Counted from the stretch's first letter, positions 36,519 to 46,150 are shown. The stretch: 64,000 bases of DNA from Alkalimonas amylolytica (GCF_900107845.1 NZ_FNRM01000013.1:1-64000); one strand, 5' to 3'. Translations and numbers: made by a program. Notes: generated by a model not told the origin, from the sequence alone.

Positions 36519-36659
36519 TTATTTGGCTTCCTGTTTGTCGTGGTCAACCTTGTACAAAAAGTACACTGCATAAAAAATGCATAGGCCTATCACCAGGGCG
36601 AGGCCAGTAAAGGAAATAAAGATCACCGGATCGGATATAAATTCTTGCCACAGGTTCAT
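36519..36659 (-). CDS. DUF3149-like 46-residue single-span membrane protein
   Basis: Read directly from the minus strand, this short frame codes for 46 residues. It starts MNLWQEFISDPVIFISF, has one membrane helix (TGLALVIGLCIFYAVYFLY) and ends in a charged tail (KVDHDKQEAK). The pattern fits the DUF3149 family of tiny gammaproteobacterial membrane proteins (short amphipathic N-terminus with a DP motif, one helix, basic/acidic tail). A strong AGGAGG lies eight bases before the ATG and a hairpin follows the stop, which together support a real gene. It is shorter than usual annotation cut-offs. Function unknown. Confidence 0.75.
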   Translation of the reverse strand: MNLWQEFISDPVIFISFTGLALVIGLCIFYAVYFLYKVDHDKQEAK

Positions 36660-36753
36660 GGGATGCTCCTCCTGTCTGATAACTGCATTCAGTGTAGAAG
36701 CAAGTAGCTGGGTAAAAACTGACCTGGATCAAGCTTTGCGGGGGCTGTGTGAT

Positions 36754-37206
36754 TTAGCGGGGTTGGCTTTGACGCAGATCAAACAAGATGTGCTGCCAGC
36801 GCCCAGTTTGTGGTGCCAGCAGCTGCAAGTAGCACCCCACTAAATCGGCACTCCTGCTTTGGGCTGACTTGGGGCAGGCAGCCAGCAGCGCTTGCTGTTC
36901 CAACTGTTCGGCTGCCAGCTCGGCCTTGAGCAAGGCAGCTTTGATGGTCGGTTCGGTACTTAGCTGGCGGCGCAACTGCCGAATAGGCAGGGTGACCTGC
37001 TGATTGGCCGGCAACACGGCCTGGTGCAGCTGGGCTATCTCTGCTACAGACCAGTGCCAGTGCTGCTGCTCGGCATACAGCAGCAAAAGCAGCAGGTTGA
37101 TATTGGCACCAAGCTCATCCTGTAAGCTCAGCAAAGGCTGCTGCATGCCAGGGTAGCACTGCAGGCAGAACTGCCAAAACTGTTCGGCGCTTGGCAGCTT
37201 AGCCAT
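36754..37206 (-). CDS. TIGR02444 family protein
   Basis: This 150-residue helical protein starts MAKLPSAEQFWQFCLQCYP and contains LQDELGANINLLLLLLYAE, the conserved region of the TIGR02444 family (D-E-x-G-x-N-x-N). The family is common in gammaproteobacteria and has no known function. It commonly follows a YheS-type ABC-F gene as here; its ATG overlaps that gene's stop by eight bases. A longer in-frame start would lie within the ABC-F gene and is rejected. Confidence 0.82.
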   Translation of the reverse strand: MAKLPSAEQFWQFCLQCYPGMQQPLLSLQDELGANINLLLLLLYAEQQHWHWSVAEIAQLHQAVLPANQQVTLPIRQLRRQLSTEPTIKAALLKAELAAEQLEQQALLAACPKSAQSRSADLVGCYLQLLAPQTGRWQHILFDLRQSQPR

Positions 37207-39100
37207 GCTGCTGCCAGAAGGCTTGCTCGGTTTGCTCCAGTTCATCCTGCAGCATGAACCAGTCTTCTTCCACCTGGGCCAGGGTTTTGCTGGCACTGGC
37301 TTGTTCGGCCAATCGTTCCGTCAATTCCGCTTTGCGGGCGGCTTCGTACAATGCTGGCTCGGCCAGTTGCTGCTCCAGCTCCGCCAGCCGGGCGGTCAGT
37401 TGCTCTTGTTGGGCTTCGGCTTGCTCCAACTTTTTCTTCAGTGGCCGCAGCAGATTCCGTAATTCGGCTTCCAGCCGTTTTTGATCTTTACGTTGGCTGG
37501 CACTGTCTGGTTTTGCTTCTGCCTGGGTGCTTTGTTTGCGGCTGTCTTGCTGCAGCCACTGATAGTAGTCCTGCAAATCACCGGCAAAAGGCGCTACCTT
37601 GCCATCGGCTACCAGATAAAATTCATCGGTGGTACTGGTTAGTAAGTGGCGATCGTGTGACACCACGACGATGGCACCCTCAAACTCCTGCAAGGCCATC
37701 ACAATGGCTTCGCGCATGTCCAAGTCCAGGTGGTTGGTCGGCTCATCCAGCAGCAGTAAGTTCGGGCGCTGGTACACCAGCAAGGCCAGCACCAGGCGGG
37801 CTTTTTCGCCACCGGAAAACGGTGCGCAGGGCTCCAATGCTTTATCACCATGAAAGCCAAAACCACCGAGAAAATCGCGCAAACTTTGTTCGCTGGCGGT
37901 AGGGTCAAGCCGTTGCAATTGCAACAGCGCCGAATCGGTTGGCCGCAGTGTTTCTAATTGGTGCTGGGCAAAATAGCCCAGACTGATGCCGCTGGCGGTC
38001 CAGAGTTCACCGGCCTGGGCCGGCAGATTGCCAGCCAGGTGCTTAATAAGCGTTGATTTGCCGGCGCCGTTACGGCCCAGTAAGCCAATGCGGCTGCCCG
38101 GCAGCAGCTGAAAATTGATGTTGTGTAAAATGGTGTGATCGCCATAGCCGAGTTGCACTTTCTCCAGCTTAAGCAATGGATTGGGCAAGGCTTTCGGTGG
38201 GCGAAAAGCAAAACTAAAGGGCGAGTCGACATGAGCTGGGGCCAGCAGAGTCATGCGCTCCAGCGCTTTCACCCGGCTTTGCGCTTGCTTGGCCTTAGAG
38301 GCTTTGGCTTTAAAGCGGTCGATAAACTGCTGCAGATGGGCAACTTGCTGTTGCTGTTTCTCGAACATGGATTGCTGTTGGGCCAGTCGCTCAGCACGTT
38401 GGCGCTCAAACTGACTGTAGTTGCCTTTGTACAGCTGCACCTGCTGGCGCTCGATATGGATCATGCTGTCGGTGACGGCATCGAGGAAATCCCGGTCGTG
38501 GCTGATCAGCAGCAGGGTGCCATCGTAGTTTTGCAGGTATTTCTCCAGCCAGAGCACTGCATCCAAATCCAGGTGGTTGGTCGGCTCATCCAGCAGCAGC
38601 AATTGCGAGGGCTTCATCAGCGCCCGCGCCAGGTTCAGCCGCATGCGCCAACCACCGGAGAAAGATTTCACCGCCTGTTGCTGCATGGCACCATCAAAGC
38701 CCAGGCCAGCCAGCAGAATGCCAGCTTTGGCTTCGGCACTGTAACCGTTTAACTGCTCAATTTGTTGATGGGCTTTGGCCAGCTGTTCGCCATCGCCGCC
38801 TTGTTTGAGGAGTTGCAGCAACGGATACAAGGCTTCATCGCCCTGCAATACATAATCCATTGCCGGGCAATCCAGCGCCGGTGTCTCCTGCGCCACCGTC
38901 GAGATGGCCCAGCTGGCCGGAATGCTCAGCTCACCGGCATCGGGTGCCAGCTGGCCCAAAAAACAGGCGAACAAAGACGACTTGCCGCAGCCATTGGCAC
39001 CAATAATGCCAATTTTCTGGCCGGGAAAAATGGTCAGACTGACGTCGCTAAATAAGGCTTTGCTGCCACGGCGCAGTTCAAGTTGTTGCAATTGGATCAT
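37199..39100 (-). CDS. yheS: ABC-F family ATPase (YheS-like)
   Basis: This 633-residue cytoplasmic protein has two ABC domains and no membrane segment. Walker A motifs are GANGCGKSS and GRNGAGKST. Signature motifs are SGGW and FSGGEKARL. Both Walker B sites read LLLLDEPTNHLDLD. The two domains are joined by a linker with many K, Q and A residues (about 235-300), and the C-terminal region (about 530-630) is a coiled coil. ABC-F proteins act on ribosomes, and YheS relieves certain translation arrests. The nearby yheV, slyX and fkpA match the E. coli yheS-slyX-fkpA neighbourhood. Confidence 0.93.
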   Translation of the reverse strand: MIQLQQLELRRGSKALFSDVSLTIFPGQKIGIIGANGCGKSSLFACFLGQLAPDAGELSIPASWAISTVAQETPALDCPAMDYVLQGDEALYPLLQLLKQGGDGEQLAKAHQQIEQLNGYSAEAKAGILLAGLGFDGAMQQQAVKSFSGGWRMRLNLARALMKPSQLLLLDEPTNHLDLDAVLWLEKYLQNYDGTLLLISHDRDFLDAVTDSMIHIERQQVQLYKGNYSQFERQRAERLAQQQSMFEKQQQQVAHLQQFIDRFKAKASKAKQAQSRVKALERMTLLAPAHVDSPFSFAFRPPKALPNPLLKLEKVQLGYGDHTILHNINFQLLPGSRIGLLGRNGAGKSTLIKHLAGNLPAQAGELWTASGISLGYFAQHQLETLRPTDSALLQLQRLDPTASEQSLRDFLGGFGFHGDKALEPCAPFSGGEKARLVLALLVYQRPNLLLLDEPTNHLDLDMREAIVMALQEFEGAIVVVSHDRHLLTSTTDEFYLVADGKVAPFAGDLQDYYQWLQQDSRKQSTQAEAKPDSASQRKDQKRLEAELRNLLRPLKKKLEQAEAQQEQLTARLAELEQQLAEPALYEAARKAELTERLAEQASASKTLAQVEEDWFMLQDELEQTEQAFWQQHG

Positions 39101-39178
39101 GAAGACATCTCTGTTGCGGCTTTGCACAAAGCAGGCAGTATACCTGAAGTGCACTGATCACAGCGAGCCTGGCTGGTG

Positions 39179-39184
39179 TATAAT
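39179..39184 (+). promoter_or_regulatory. Candidate -10 box for yheV
   Basis: TATAAT lies 26 bases before the yheV start, preceded by TG in the GGTG context. The -35 region (TGATCA at 18 bases) is weak. Confidence 0.45.
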
Positions 39185-39210
39185 GCATGAAACCGGAGGA
39201 ATTAAGCTGT

Positions 39211-39417
39211 ATGACAACCCGCAAGAAAAAACGCTTTATCGCTGGTGCTACCTGCCCCAAATGCCATGCCATGGACAGCATGATGCTGTTTTTAGAGCAC
39301 AATGTAGAAAAGGTGGAGTGCGTGCAGTGCGGCTACCAAATGACGCAGCCGGATGCCGAGGTGAGCAAAGCGGCGCGCGCCAGTGAACAACTGATCGGGG
39401 TGTTTAAACCGGAATAA
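39211..39417 (+). CDS. yheV: YheV family putative zinc-ribbon protein
   Basis: This 68-residue protein has a basic start (MTTRKKKRFIAGA) and a CPKC ... CVQC zinc ribbon (DUF2387). The GGAGGA ribosome binding site precedes the chosen ATG; a longer in-frame start at 39187 lacks one. In E. coli yheV also sits close to slyX and fkpA. Function unknown. Confidence 0.9.
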   Translation: MTTRKKKRFIAGATCPKCHAMDSMMLFLEHNVEKVECVQCGYQMTQPDAEVSKAARASEQLIGVFKPE

Positions 39418-39432
39418 CCGGCTGATGTCGCA

Positions 39433-39672
39433 TCAATAATGCGGCGGTGGTGGTTCCTGATCCTGTGGCATTATTCCATCCTGATCCTGCCGTTGCAGCT
39501 GCTTCGCCAGCAGTAGCACCTGCTGCTGCAGTAACTTAATTTGTTTTTGGTGTTCCAGCAGCTCTTTACTCAGATGCTGCATGGCATCATCCTGAAAGGC
39601 CATTTTACTTTCCAGCTCGATAATATGAAGTTCTAATTCATCCGGCTTCGTGCTGTTCATGCTGTCACTCAT
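39433..39672 (-). CDS. slyX: SlyX homologue
   Basis: This 79-residue protein is nearly all coiled coil (LELHIIELESKMAFQDD, LSKELLEHQKQIKLLQQQV) and ends in the PPPPHY-type tail conserved in SlyX. Function unknown. It converges with yheV. Confidence 0.92.
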   Translation of the reverse strand: MSDSMNSTKPDELELHIIELESKMAFQDDAMQHLSKELLEHQKQIKLLQQQVLLLAKQLQRQDQDGIMPQDQEPPPPHY

Positions 39673-39706
39673 TTTAAATTGCGGGCGGCAAGTTTACGGA
39701 ATTACA

Positions 39707-40710
39707 TCAATAGCTGTCTAGTTGGATCTGCCAGACTTCAGCCAAACCGCTGGAGCTTTCGCTGATCAGTTGATTGGGGCCAAAAAAAGCCACAGCATGC
39801 ACGGCTGCGCTGGGTGGCCGGCTGCCAACTCGGGGGGAAACCCGCCAGCGCTGCAACTCCCGGCCCGTTTGCACATCCCACAAAGCTAAATTACGACTGG
39901 GCGCACCGGTGGCCAACCATCGACCATCCTCGCTAAAACGTACTGCGCTAAATATTTGCTGCCGGGCGATAAATTGCAACCGGCTCACCAGTTGGCCAGT
40001 TTGGATATCCCAAATCTGCGCTGTGCTTTGGCTGTCGGCAGTAAAAGCAAAACGACCTTGTGGGTCCAGGGCGACTTTAGTAACACGGCTTGGATGTGGG
40101 AAACTGTGGATGATCTGGGCGGTTTCGGTATTCCACAAGAAGGCCATGTAATCGTTGCCACCGGTCAGAGCAAAGCGACCATTGGGTGACAAGTCGACAC
40201 TGTTGATGCGCTCACTGTGGCCTAAAAACTCCAACCGCCGACCGCTGGCAAAGGAATGTGCTGCACACCGCCATTGCCTTTACCAATGAGCAGGTGCTCA
40301 GCATTATGCGAGACAGCAATATCACGCACTGAAGATTCGTCCAGTTGCCAGAACCCGACATTCTCGCCATCGGCAATGCGCCACAAAGCAAAGTTAGTTC
40401 GGTCGGCGCTCAGTACATGGCTATTGTTCGGGCTAATGGCCAGTGCAAACACAATGTTGTCTGCGGCATTGCCATGATTCCATTGGTACATCAAACCCTG
40501 TCGCTCGGTATCCCAGATGGTAATACCATGCTGCACCGACGATTGCACTGCGTAACGGCCGTCGCTGGAGATGGCGGCGGCATAAGTGGCCTGAGCAGCA
40601 TGTTTCCATTGCTGCACCGGCGTGGTTTCCACCCTGCTGCAGGCTGCTGTTAGCAGTGCAAACAGGAAAATTGGCAGATATTTGCTGCTATGGCTTAACC
40701 TCATCTCCAC
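39707..40710 (-). pseudogene. WD40-repeat lipoprotein, split by a frameshift
   Basis: The upstream part (40710 down to about 40250) codes for a lipoprotein signal (LFALLTAACSRVE) and WD40-type repeats with GITIWDTERQ and NFALWRIADG. It then runs out of frame to a stop at 40222. The downstream part continues with LEFLGHSERINSVDLS and four more repeats (MAFLWNTETA, AQIWDIQTGQ, LALWDVQTGR, AEVWQIQ). The two frames join if one extra T (minus strand) is supplied in the short homopolymer at 40250-40252, giving HIPFASGRRLEFLGH across the junction. The repaired protein would be about 333 residues, a seven-bladed propeller on the outer membrane facing the periplasm. Either a true mutation or a base-call error in an A/T run. 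Confidence 0.85.
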
Positions 40711-40784
40711 AAACCGTTAGTATAGGATGACGATTAAAATCATAACACAGTGCGCAGCTTAGGCTGCCCGATTTGGAGAAAATA

Positions 40785-41522
40785 ATGCGCGTAACAACCA
40801 AACTCAGCCTGGTGGCTGCATCTGTACTCACTTTGGCCGCTTGTCAGCCTGCTTCTGTTTCTGATGAAGGCCCGGTGAAATTGGATACCGATACCCAAAA
40901 GCAATCTTACAGCTTTGGTGTTTCTGCCGGCTACTACATCGAAAATGCGGTGGCCGAGCATAAGGCTATGGGTATTGAGTTGGATGCCGATCTGATTGTA
41001 CGTGGCATGAAAGATGCCATTGCAGGCAAGGCGCTGGTAACCGAAGAGGATATTCAGCAGCATTTAACCGCCCTGGATCAAAGCTTCCGGGAAAAACAAG
41101 AGCAACAGGCTCAGGCTGCTGCAGCAGAAGCCAAGGCTGTTGGGAAGGCTTTCCTGGCCGAGAATGCCGGTAAAGATGGCGTGCAGGTGACCGAATCTGG
41201 TTTGCAGTATCAGGTGCTGGAGCAGGGCGAAGGGGCTAAACCAGCGGCTGCTGATACGGTGAAGGTGCACTACCAGGGCACCCTGATTGATGGCACTGTG
41301 TTCGACAGCTCGTACGAGCGTGGTGAGCCGATTGAATTCCCATTAAACCGGGTGATTCCAGGCTGGACTGAAGGTGTGCAGCTGATGAATGTAGGTTCTA
41401 AGTTCCGTTTCACCATTCCATCTGAGCTGGCCTACGGCGAGCGTGATATGGGCGTGATCCCTCCGAACAGTGTGTTGGTGTTCGAAGTCGAGCTGCTGGA
41501 TATCAAAAAAGCCGGCGAATAA
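40785..41522 (+). CDS. fkpA: FkpA-type FKBP peptidyl-prolyl isomerase, lipoprotein-like signal
   Basis: This 245-residue periplasmic chaperone has a lipobox-like signal (LTLAACQPA). An N-terminal helical dimerisation domain (about 40-120, YSFGVSAGYYIENAV) precedes a C-terminal FKBP domain (about 140-240). The isomerase core shows VKVHYQGTLIDGTVFDSSY, VIPGWTEGVQLM and the ending FEVELLDI. GGAG precedes the ATG by about seven bases. E. coli FkpA is soluble in the periplasm; the cysteine here suggests membrane attachment. A strong terminator follows. Confidence 0.95.
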   Translation: MRVTTKLSLVAASVLTLAACQPASVSDEGPVKLDTDTQKQSYSFGVSAGYYIENAVAEHKAMGIELDADLIVRGMKDAIAGKALVTEEDIQQHLTALDQSFREKQEQQAQAAAAEAKAVGKAFLAENAGKDGVQVTESGLQYQVLEQGEGAKPAAADTVKVHYQGTLIDGTVFDSSYERGEPIEFPLNRVIPGWTEGVQLMNVGSKFRFTIPSELAYGERDMGVIPPNSVLVFEVELLDIKKAGE

Positions 41523-41539
41523 CGGCTAACGTAACCACG

Positions 41540-41572
41540 AAAAAGGGCAGCCATGAGCTGCCCTTTTGCTAT
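41540..41572 (+). terminator. Intrinsic terminator after fkpA
   Basis: AAAGGGCAGC-CATGA-GCTGCCCTTTT forms a 10-bp stem with T-run, and the A-run on the other side lets it serve the convergent rsd gene too. Confidence 0.88.
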
Positions 41573-41590
41573 TTGCACCAATACACAGTG

Positions 41591-42076
41591 CTAGGCTGTG
41601 GTTTGCCGATCGCTGTGCTTGTGATGCAAGGTATGGATCAGCTCATCTTCTAACTCGAAGCGCTCTTCCAATGCCTGCCCCAGATCGGATAGCTCCAGAT
41701 CAAAGGCACCACTTTGCCGGGTGCTGAAGTGATCGGCATATTTATCATTGAAATCCAATGCTAAATCGGTAGAAACGGCAATCTTTGGATACAAGCGATT
41801 GGCCAGTTGCCGGCTATCGGTGCCATTGACAGCACACTCAGAAACGATCTGTTCATAGACTTCAAAATGACCAGCCGACAGGTAATCCATCAGGATCTGA
41901 CAGAACTCCTGCACCGCTTCCTGACTAGGTTTAGCGCGCTGTTTGTCGTCAAAGGGAGGCAAGCCTGCCAGTTTGCAGTAGCTGATGATCAATTGCTGGC
42001 GTTCTTCCAGCCAATGATCGATTGCGGTTAAAGCGCCGCCCCACTTTTGTTGTGCTGCCTGAACCCGCCTGTACAT
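41591..42076 (-). CDS. rsd: Rsd, anti-sigma-70 factor
   Basis: This 161-residue helical protein belongs to the Rsd/AlgQ family that binds sigma70 region 4 in stationary phase. Typical features are the WLEERQQLIISYCKLAGLPP segment near the N-terminus (residues 22-41), followed by LMDYLSAGHFEVYEQI and the acidic C-terminus. It is divergent from nudC, with hemE next, as in E. coli (rsd, nudC, hemE). Confidence 0.93.
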   Translation of the reverse strand: MYRRVQAAQQKWGGALTAIDHWLEERQQLIISYCKLAGLPPFDDKQRAKPSQEAVQEFCQILMDYLSAGHFEVYEQIVSECAVNGTDSRQLANRLYPKIAVSTDLALDFNDKYADHFSTRQSGAFDLELSDLGQALEERFELEDELIHTLHHKHSDRQTTA

Positions 42077-42239
42077 GACCTGCTCCTTACCCTGTCTGGT
42101 CTATAGTCTACTTAAAAGAATTCTGCCGCTAAAATCAATTGTTTTTTCATTGGTCTGAACTCTTTGACCATTTATCATACCCCCAGACAGGCAGCAGGCC
42201 AACCATTGTTGCTAAATGTTCCTAAAACAAGGATAAACG

Positions 42240-43055
42240 ATGATCAGTCACAGTTTACCGCTTCAAGCCGACACTCAGGGCTACTGGTTGATAGTCAACC
42301 AGCAGCGGCTTTACTGGCCCGAAGCGCAGCATGGCTTGCATTTTAGTCGCATGGCTGAGCTGGTGCCCTTATTTGGTGAGCCAGAGCAAAGCGGTGCCCT
42401 GGGTGAGTTCGAGGGTAAGCCGGTGTATTACTGGGTGGTCAACGATCAGCGCGATGATGAAGAGAACTGGCAAAACCCCAGGCAGTTGTTGCGTTATGGT
42501 GATGCAGTATTTGAACTGGCCGCCAGGGCGGTGCAGGTCGCGCTTTTTATGCAAACACACCGTTTTTGTGGTCAGTGCGGTTCGGCCATGCATCTGGTAA
42601 GCTGGGAGCTGGCAGCGTTATGCCACCGTTGTGGCCATCGTTGCTATCCGCGCATCGCCCCTTGTGTGCTGGTAGCCGTGGTGAAAGGGGAGCAATTATT
42701 GCTGGCGCGTTCCAGCCGGCACAAAGCGGGGTTCTTCTCCATTCTGGCAGGTTTTGTCGAGTCGGCTGAAACGTTAGAACAGGCTGCCATAAGAGAAGTG
42801 AAAGAAGAAGTGGGCATCGATATCGACCAACTGGAATATGTCGGCAGCCAGCCCTGGCCTTTCCCGCACTCTTTGATGACCGGCTTTATTGCTCGCTATG
42901 TGGGCGGAGATATTCGTTGTCAGCCCAATGAAATTGAAGAAGCACACTGGTTTGAACCGGATGCATTGCCGGAAGTACCACCGGTGCAAACCTTATCAGG
43001 GCAAATGATTGAGCAGGTGAAACAGCAAATTGCAGGCAATAAAAAAGCCACATAA
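42240..43055 (+). CDS. nudC: NudC, NAD+ diphosphatase / RNA deNADding enzyme
   Basis: This 271-residue Nudix hydrolase cleaves NADH/NAD+ and removes NAD caps from RNA. It has the zinc ribbon CGQCG ... CHRCG near residues 111-129 and the Nudix box GFVESAETLEQAAIREVKEE (a slightly longer run is present) near 177. The SQPWPFPHSLM motif that is specific to the NudC subgroup follows. The start has an AAGGA site. It is divergent from rsd and 234 bases before hemE. Confidence 0.96.
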   Translation: MISHSLPLQADTQGYWLIVNQQRLYWPEAQHGLHFSRMAELVPLFGEPEQSGALGEFEGKPVYYWVVNDQRDDEENWQNPRQLLRYGDAVFELAARAVQVALFMQTHRFCGQCGSAMHLVSWELAALCHRCGHRCYPRIAPCVLVAVVKGEQLLLARSSRHKAGFFSILAGFVESAETLEQAAIREVKEEVGIDIDQLEYVGSQPWPFPHSLMTGFIARYVGGDIRCQPNEIEEAHWFEPDALPEVPPVQTLSGQMIEQVKQQIAGNKKAT

Positions 43056-43079
43056 TGTGGCTTAAATCACCGAAGTGAT

Positions 43080-43110
43080 TAGAAGGTCCCGTGAACGGGC
43101 TTCTTTATTC
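43080..43110 (+). terminator. Hairpin terminator after nudC
   Basis: GAAGGTCCCG-TGAA-CGGGCTTC (stem with a small bulge) is followed by TTTATTCTTATTC. A second small hairpin (AAGCCACAT / ATGTGGCTT) overlaps the nudC stop codon just before it. Confidence 0.65.
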
Positions 43111-43289
43111 TTATTCTTCACTAGCGCCTTCATTTTATAGCAGATGTTTTTCTGGCATACAAGCGACATTTTGAACTTTTTTTGCAAAATTCAGTCTGTA
43201 GTCAGTTTGATTCGGATCAGCATTGGAACTAGAGCCCTTGCCGTAGCAATGCTAAGATAGCACCATTCATTCCGAGGACAGATCCCATC

Positions 43290-44363
43290 ATGCAATTAAA
43301 AAATGATCGTTACCTGCGCGCCTTGTGCAAAGAACCTGTAGATCGTACCCCCATCTGGATGATGCGCCAGGCCGGTCGCTATCTGCCAGAGTACCGCGCT
43401 ACCCGAGCGCAGGCTGGCGACTTTATGTCGCTGTGCAAAAACCCGGAGCTGGCGTGTGAAGTCACGATGCAGCCACTGCGCCGTTATCCGATGGATGCAG
43501 CTATTTTGTTCAGCGATATTCTGACCATCCCGGATGCGATGGGGCTGGGCTTGTACTTTGGTGCTGGTGAGGGACCTAAGTTTGAACGGCCTATTCGTGA
43601 CTTTATGGAAGTGGTTAACCTGCCTATCCCGGATCCGGAGCAGGAGTTGCGCTACGTGATGGATGCGGTGCGTACCATCCGACGTGAACTGAATGGCGAG
43701 GTGCCGCTGATTGGTTTTTCCGGCAGCCCCTGGACTTTGGCGACCTACATGGTAGAAGGCGGCAGCAGCAAAACCTTCAGCATCATTAAGAAAATGATGT
43801 ACAGCGAGCCAGAAGTACTGCACATGCTGCTGGATAAGCTGGCACAAAGCGTCATTTTGTACCTGAATGCCCAAATTGCTGCTGGCGCTCAGTCGGTGAT
43901 GATTTTTGATACCTGGGGTGGCGTGCTGACTCCGCGTGATTACAAAGAGTACTCGCTCAGTTACATGCAGCAAATTGTCGATGGTTTAACCCGCGAAGCC
44001 GACGGCCGCAAGGTACCGGTGACCTTGTTTACCAAAAATGGTGGCCTCTGGCTGGAACAAATCGCCGCCACTGGTTGCGACGGTGTTGGCCTGGACTGGA
44101 CCATGGATATTGGCCAGGCGCGCGCGCGCATCGGTGATAAGGTGGCACTGCAAGGCAATATGGATCCGAATATTTTGCTTGGCACGCCAGAGCGCATTCG
44201 CCAGGAAGTGCAGACCATCCTGGATGGTTATGGTCAAGGCACCGGCCATGTGTTTAACCTGGGTCATGGTATTACGCCGGATGTGGATCCCGAGCGGGTT
44301 AGTGTGTTTGTCGAGGCGGTGCAGTCGTTTAGCCCGACCTATCACATGAATACCGACGATTAA
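43290..44363 (+). CDS. hemE: Uroporphyrinogen decarboxylase
   Basis: This 357-residue enzyme makes coproporphyrinogen III from uroporphyrinogen III in haem synthesis. The signatures [16 protein letters not shown] (residues 21-36) and [17 protein letters not shown] (about 147-163) are intact, as are [12 protein letters not shown] and the C-terminal [14 protein letters not shown]. The start has a GAGGA site. A 234-base region upstream carries the nudC terminator and probably the hemE promoter. A very strong hairpin follows. Confidence 0.98.
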   Translation: MQLKNDRYLRALCKEPVDRTPIWMMRQAGRYLPEYRATRAQAGDFMSLCKNPELACEVTMQPLRRYPMDAAILFSDILTIPDAMGLGLYFGAGEGPKFERPIRDFMEVVNLPIPDPEQELRYVMDAVRTIRRELNGEVPLIGFSGSPWTLATYMVEGGSSKTFSIIKKMMYSEPEVLHMLLDKLAQSVILYLNAQIAAGAQSVMIFDTWGGVLTPRDYKEYSLSYMQQIVDGLTREADGRKVPVTLFTKNGGLWLEQIAATGCDGVGLDWTMDIGQARARIGDKVALQGNMDPNILLGTPERIRQEVQTILDGYGQGTGHVFNLGHGITPDVDPERVSVFVEAVQSFSPTYHMNTDD

Positions 44364-44368
44364 ACGGT

Positions 44369-44410
44369 AAAAAGTAGCAAGCCCGGCAGTGCCGGGCTTG
44401 CTACTTTTAA
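44369..44410 (+). terminator. Bidirectional terminator between hemE and sthA
   Basis: AAAAGTAGCAAGCCCGGCA / TGCCGGGCTTGCTACTTTT is an almost perfect 18-19 bp inverted repeat, with A-run on one side and T-run on the other. It serves the convergent hemE and sthA. Confidence 0.93.
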
Positions 44411-44424
44411 GAACCGCGAAGGGG

Positions 44425-45846
44425 TTAAAACAAACGGTTCAGGCCATTCAGGGCTGCTACCCGGTAGGCTTCGGCCATGGTCGGGTAGTTGAAGGTGGTA
44501 TGGACAAAGTACTCAATGGTATTGCCTCCGTCTTTTTGCATCATAATGGCCTGGCCGATATGGACGATTTCCGCCGCCCGCTCGCCAAAGCAGTGAATGC
44601 CCAAAATTTCTTTCGTTTCCCGGTGAAACAGCAGTTTCAGGCTGCCGGCATTGGTGTTGGCTATTTGAGCCCGGGCTAAATGCTTGAACTGCGCCCGCCC
44701 TACTTCGTAGGGAATGCGGGCTGCGGTTAGCTCCTGCTCGGTTTTACCCACAGAGCTGATTTCCGGAATGGTGTAAATGCCAACCGGAATGTCTTCAATC
44801 AAACGGGTTTCGCAGTTGCCTTTGACAATGGCAGTGCCGACAATGCGGCCCTGATCGTAGGCGGCGCTGGCCAGGCTTGGGTAGCCAATCACATCGCCAA
44901 CCGCATAGATATGCGGCACTTCGGTCTGGTAGTTGTCGTTCACTTTCAGCTGCCCACGGCCATCGGCTTTTAGCCCCACGGCAGCCAGGTTCAGGCTGTC
45001 GGTATTGCCGGTGCGGCCGTTGGCAAACAGAATGCAGTCGGCCTTCATCTTTTTGCCGGACTTTAAATGCATCACCACACCATCGTCCCGGCCTTCAATG
45101 CTATCGAACTCCTCGCCATGGCGGATATTGATGCCGGAATTCCAGAAGTGGTAGCTCAGTGAGTCGGAGATCTCGCTGTCCATAAAAGCCAGCAGCCGGT
45201 CGCGGTTATTCACCAGATCGACCCGCACCCCCAAGCCACGGAATATGGAAGCGTACTCACAACCAATCACACCAGCACCGTAAATAATGACATGGCGCGG
45301 ATCATCGCGCAGCGACAAGATGGTATCGCTGTCGTAAATGCGTGGGTGGTTAAAGTCGACATTGGCGGGCCGGTACGGGCGCGAGCCACTGGCAATGACG
45401 ATGTTGGCGGCACTGATCACTTGCTTGGAGCCATCGGCTTCGGTGATTTCCAACTGGTGCGGGCCAACCAAGGTGGCATCGCCATGGAAAATGGTCACCC
45501 GGTTGCGATCGTAAAAGCTGCTGCGTAGCCGTACCTGTTTGCGGATCACGCCAGCGGCATGCTTTAAAATTTCATCAAAGGTTAGATGAGTTTTGTTTTC
45601 ATCCAACTGAAACAGCGGGTTTTCTTTGTATTCAATGTAGCGGCTGACCGAATGACGCAGCGCCTTGGAAGGGATGGTACCCCAATGGGTGCAGCCGCCA
45701 CCGACCGACTGATAGCGCTCAATCACCGCCACTTGCTGACCGCTTTTGGCCAGGCTCATTGCTGCGCCTTCGCCGCCAGGGCCGGTGCCGATAATAATGC
45801 TGTCAAAATCGTACTTGGGACTACTTTTCTTGGTTTTCGTTGCCAC
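44425..45846 (-). CDS. sthA: Soluble pyridine nucleotide transhydrogenase
   Basis: This 473-residue flavoprotein moves reducing power between NADPH and NAD+. The N-terminal FAD motif [13 protein letters not shown] is at about residues 17-29. The active-site region reads [17 protein letters not shown], with a single cysteine where disulphide reductases have two, which identifies SthA. The NAD(P) motif [18 protein letters not shown] and a C-terminal dimerisation domain are present. A TATACT box lies about 32-37 bases upstream of the start on its strand (45878-45883). Confidence 0.97.
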   Translation of the reverse strand: MATKTKKSSPKYDFDSIIIGTGPGGEGAAMSLAKSGQQVAVIERYQSVGGGCTHWGTIPSKALRHSVSRYIEYKENPLFQLDENKTHLTFDEILKHAAGVIRKQVRLRSSFYDRNRVTIFHGDATLVGPHQLEITEADGSKQVISAANIVIASGSRPYRPANVDFNHPRIYDSDTILSLRDDPRHVIIYGAGVIGCEYASIFRGLGVRVDLVNNRDRLLAFMDSEISDSLSYHFWNSGINIRHGEEFDSIEGRDDGVVMHLKSGKKMKADCILFANGRTGNTDSLNLAAVGLKADGRGQLKVNDNYQTEVPHIYAVGDVIGYPSLASAAYDQGRIVGTAIVKGNCETRLIEDIPVGIYTIPEISSVGKTEQELTAARIPYEVGRAQFKHLARAQIANTNAGSLKLLFHRETKEILGIHCFGERAAEIVHIGQAIMMQKDGGNTIEYFVHTTFNYPTMAEAYRVAALNGLNRLF

Positions 45847-46150
45847 AACCGGCTCCCATCAGGCTTAGTGAATCTGCAGTATAACAATAGCTTGAATCAT
45901 TCACGAACAAAAGCCGACCTTGGTCGGGGGCTGCGCATTCTGGTTATGATGTGCGGTGGATGTAGTCTGCAGCGTCGAAACAAGCCCATTTCGCTGTGGC
46001 CGATCTGCAAGTTAGATTTTATGCCTTAGGTAACTGTATCCATATTTTTGTCTGTTGATCACGCTATCAGGACACTGGTCACTGCGTGCTGTCGTTTCAG
46101 CACGGACCATGGCAGGGTCTGGGGATGACTGCAAAAGTAAAGAGATAAAC
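45847..46150. other. Intergenic region with divergent promoters, sthA / esterase-like gene
   Basis: This 304-base stretch has no gene I can support. It holds a minus-strand TATACT (45878-45883) likely to be the sthA -10. A compact inverted repeat CCGACC-TT-GGTCGG at 45914-45927 could be an operator or a small hairpin. The leader of the esterase-like gene makes up the rest. No good sigma70 promoter for the plus-strand gene stands out. Confidence 0.5.

Noticed and set aside
43296-43973. 225-codon open frame antisense to hemE
   Set aside because: A shadow of the conserved hemE sequence; composition and lack of motifs do not support a gene.
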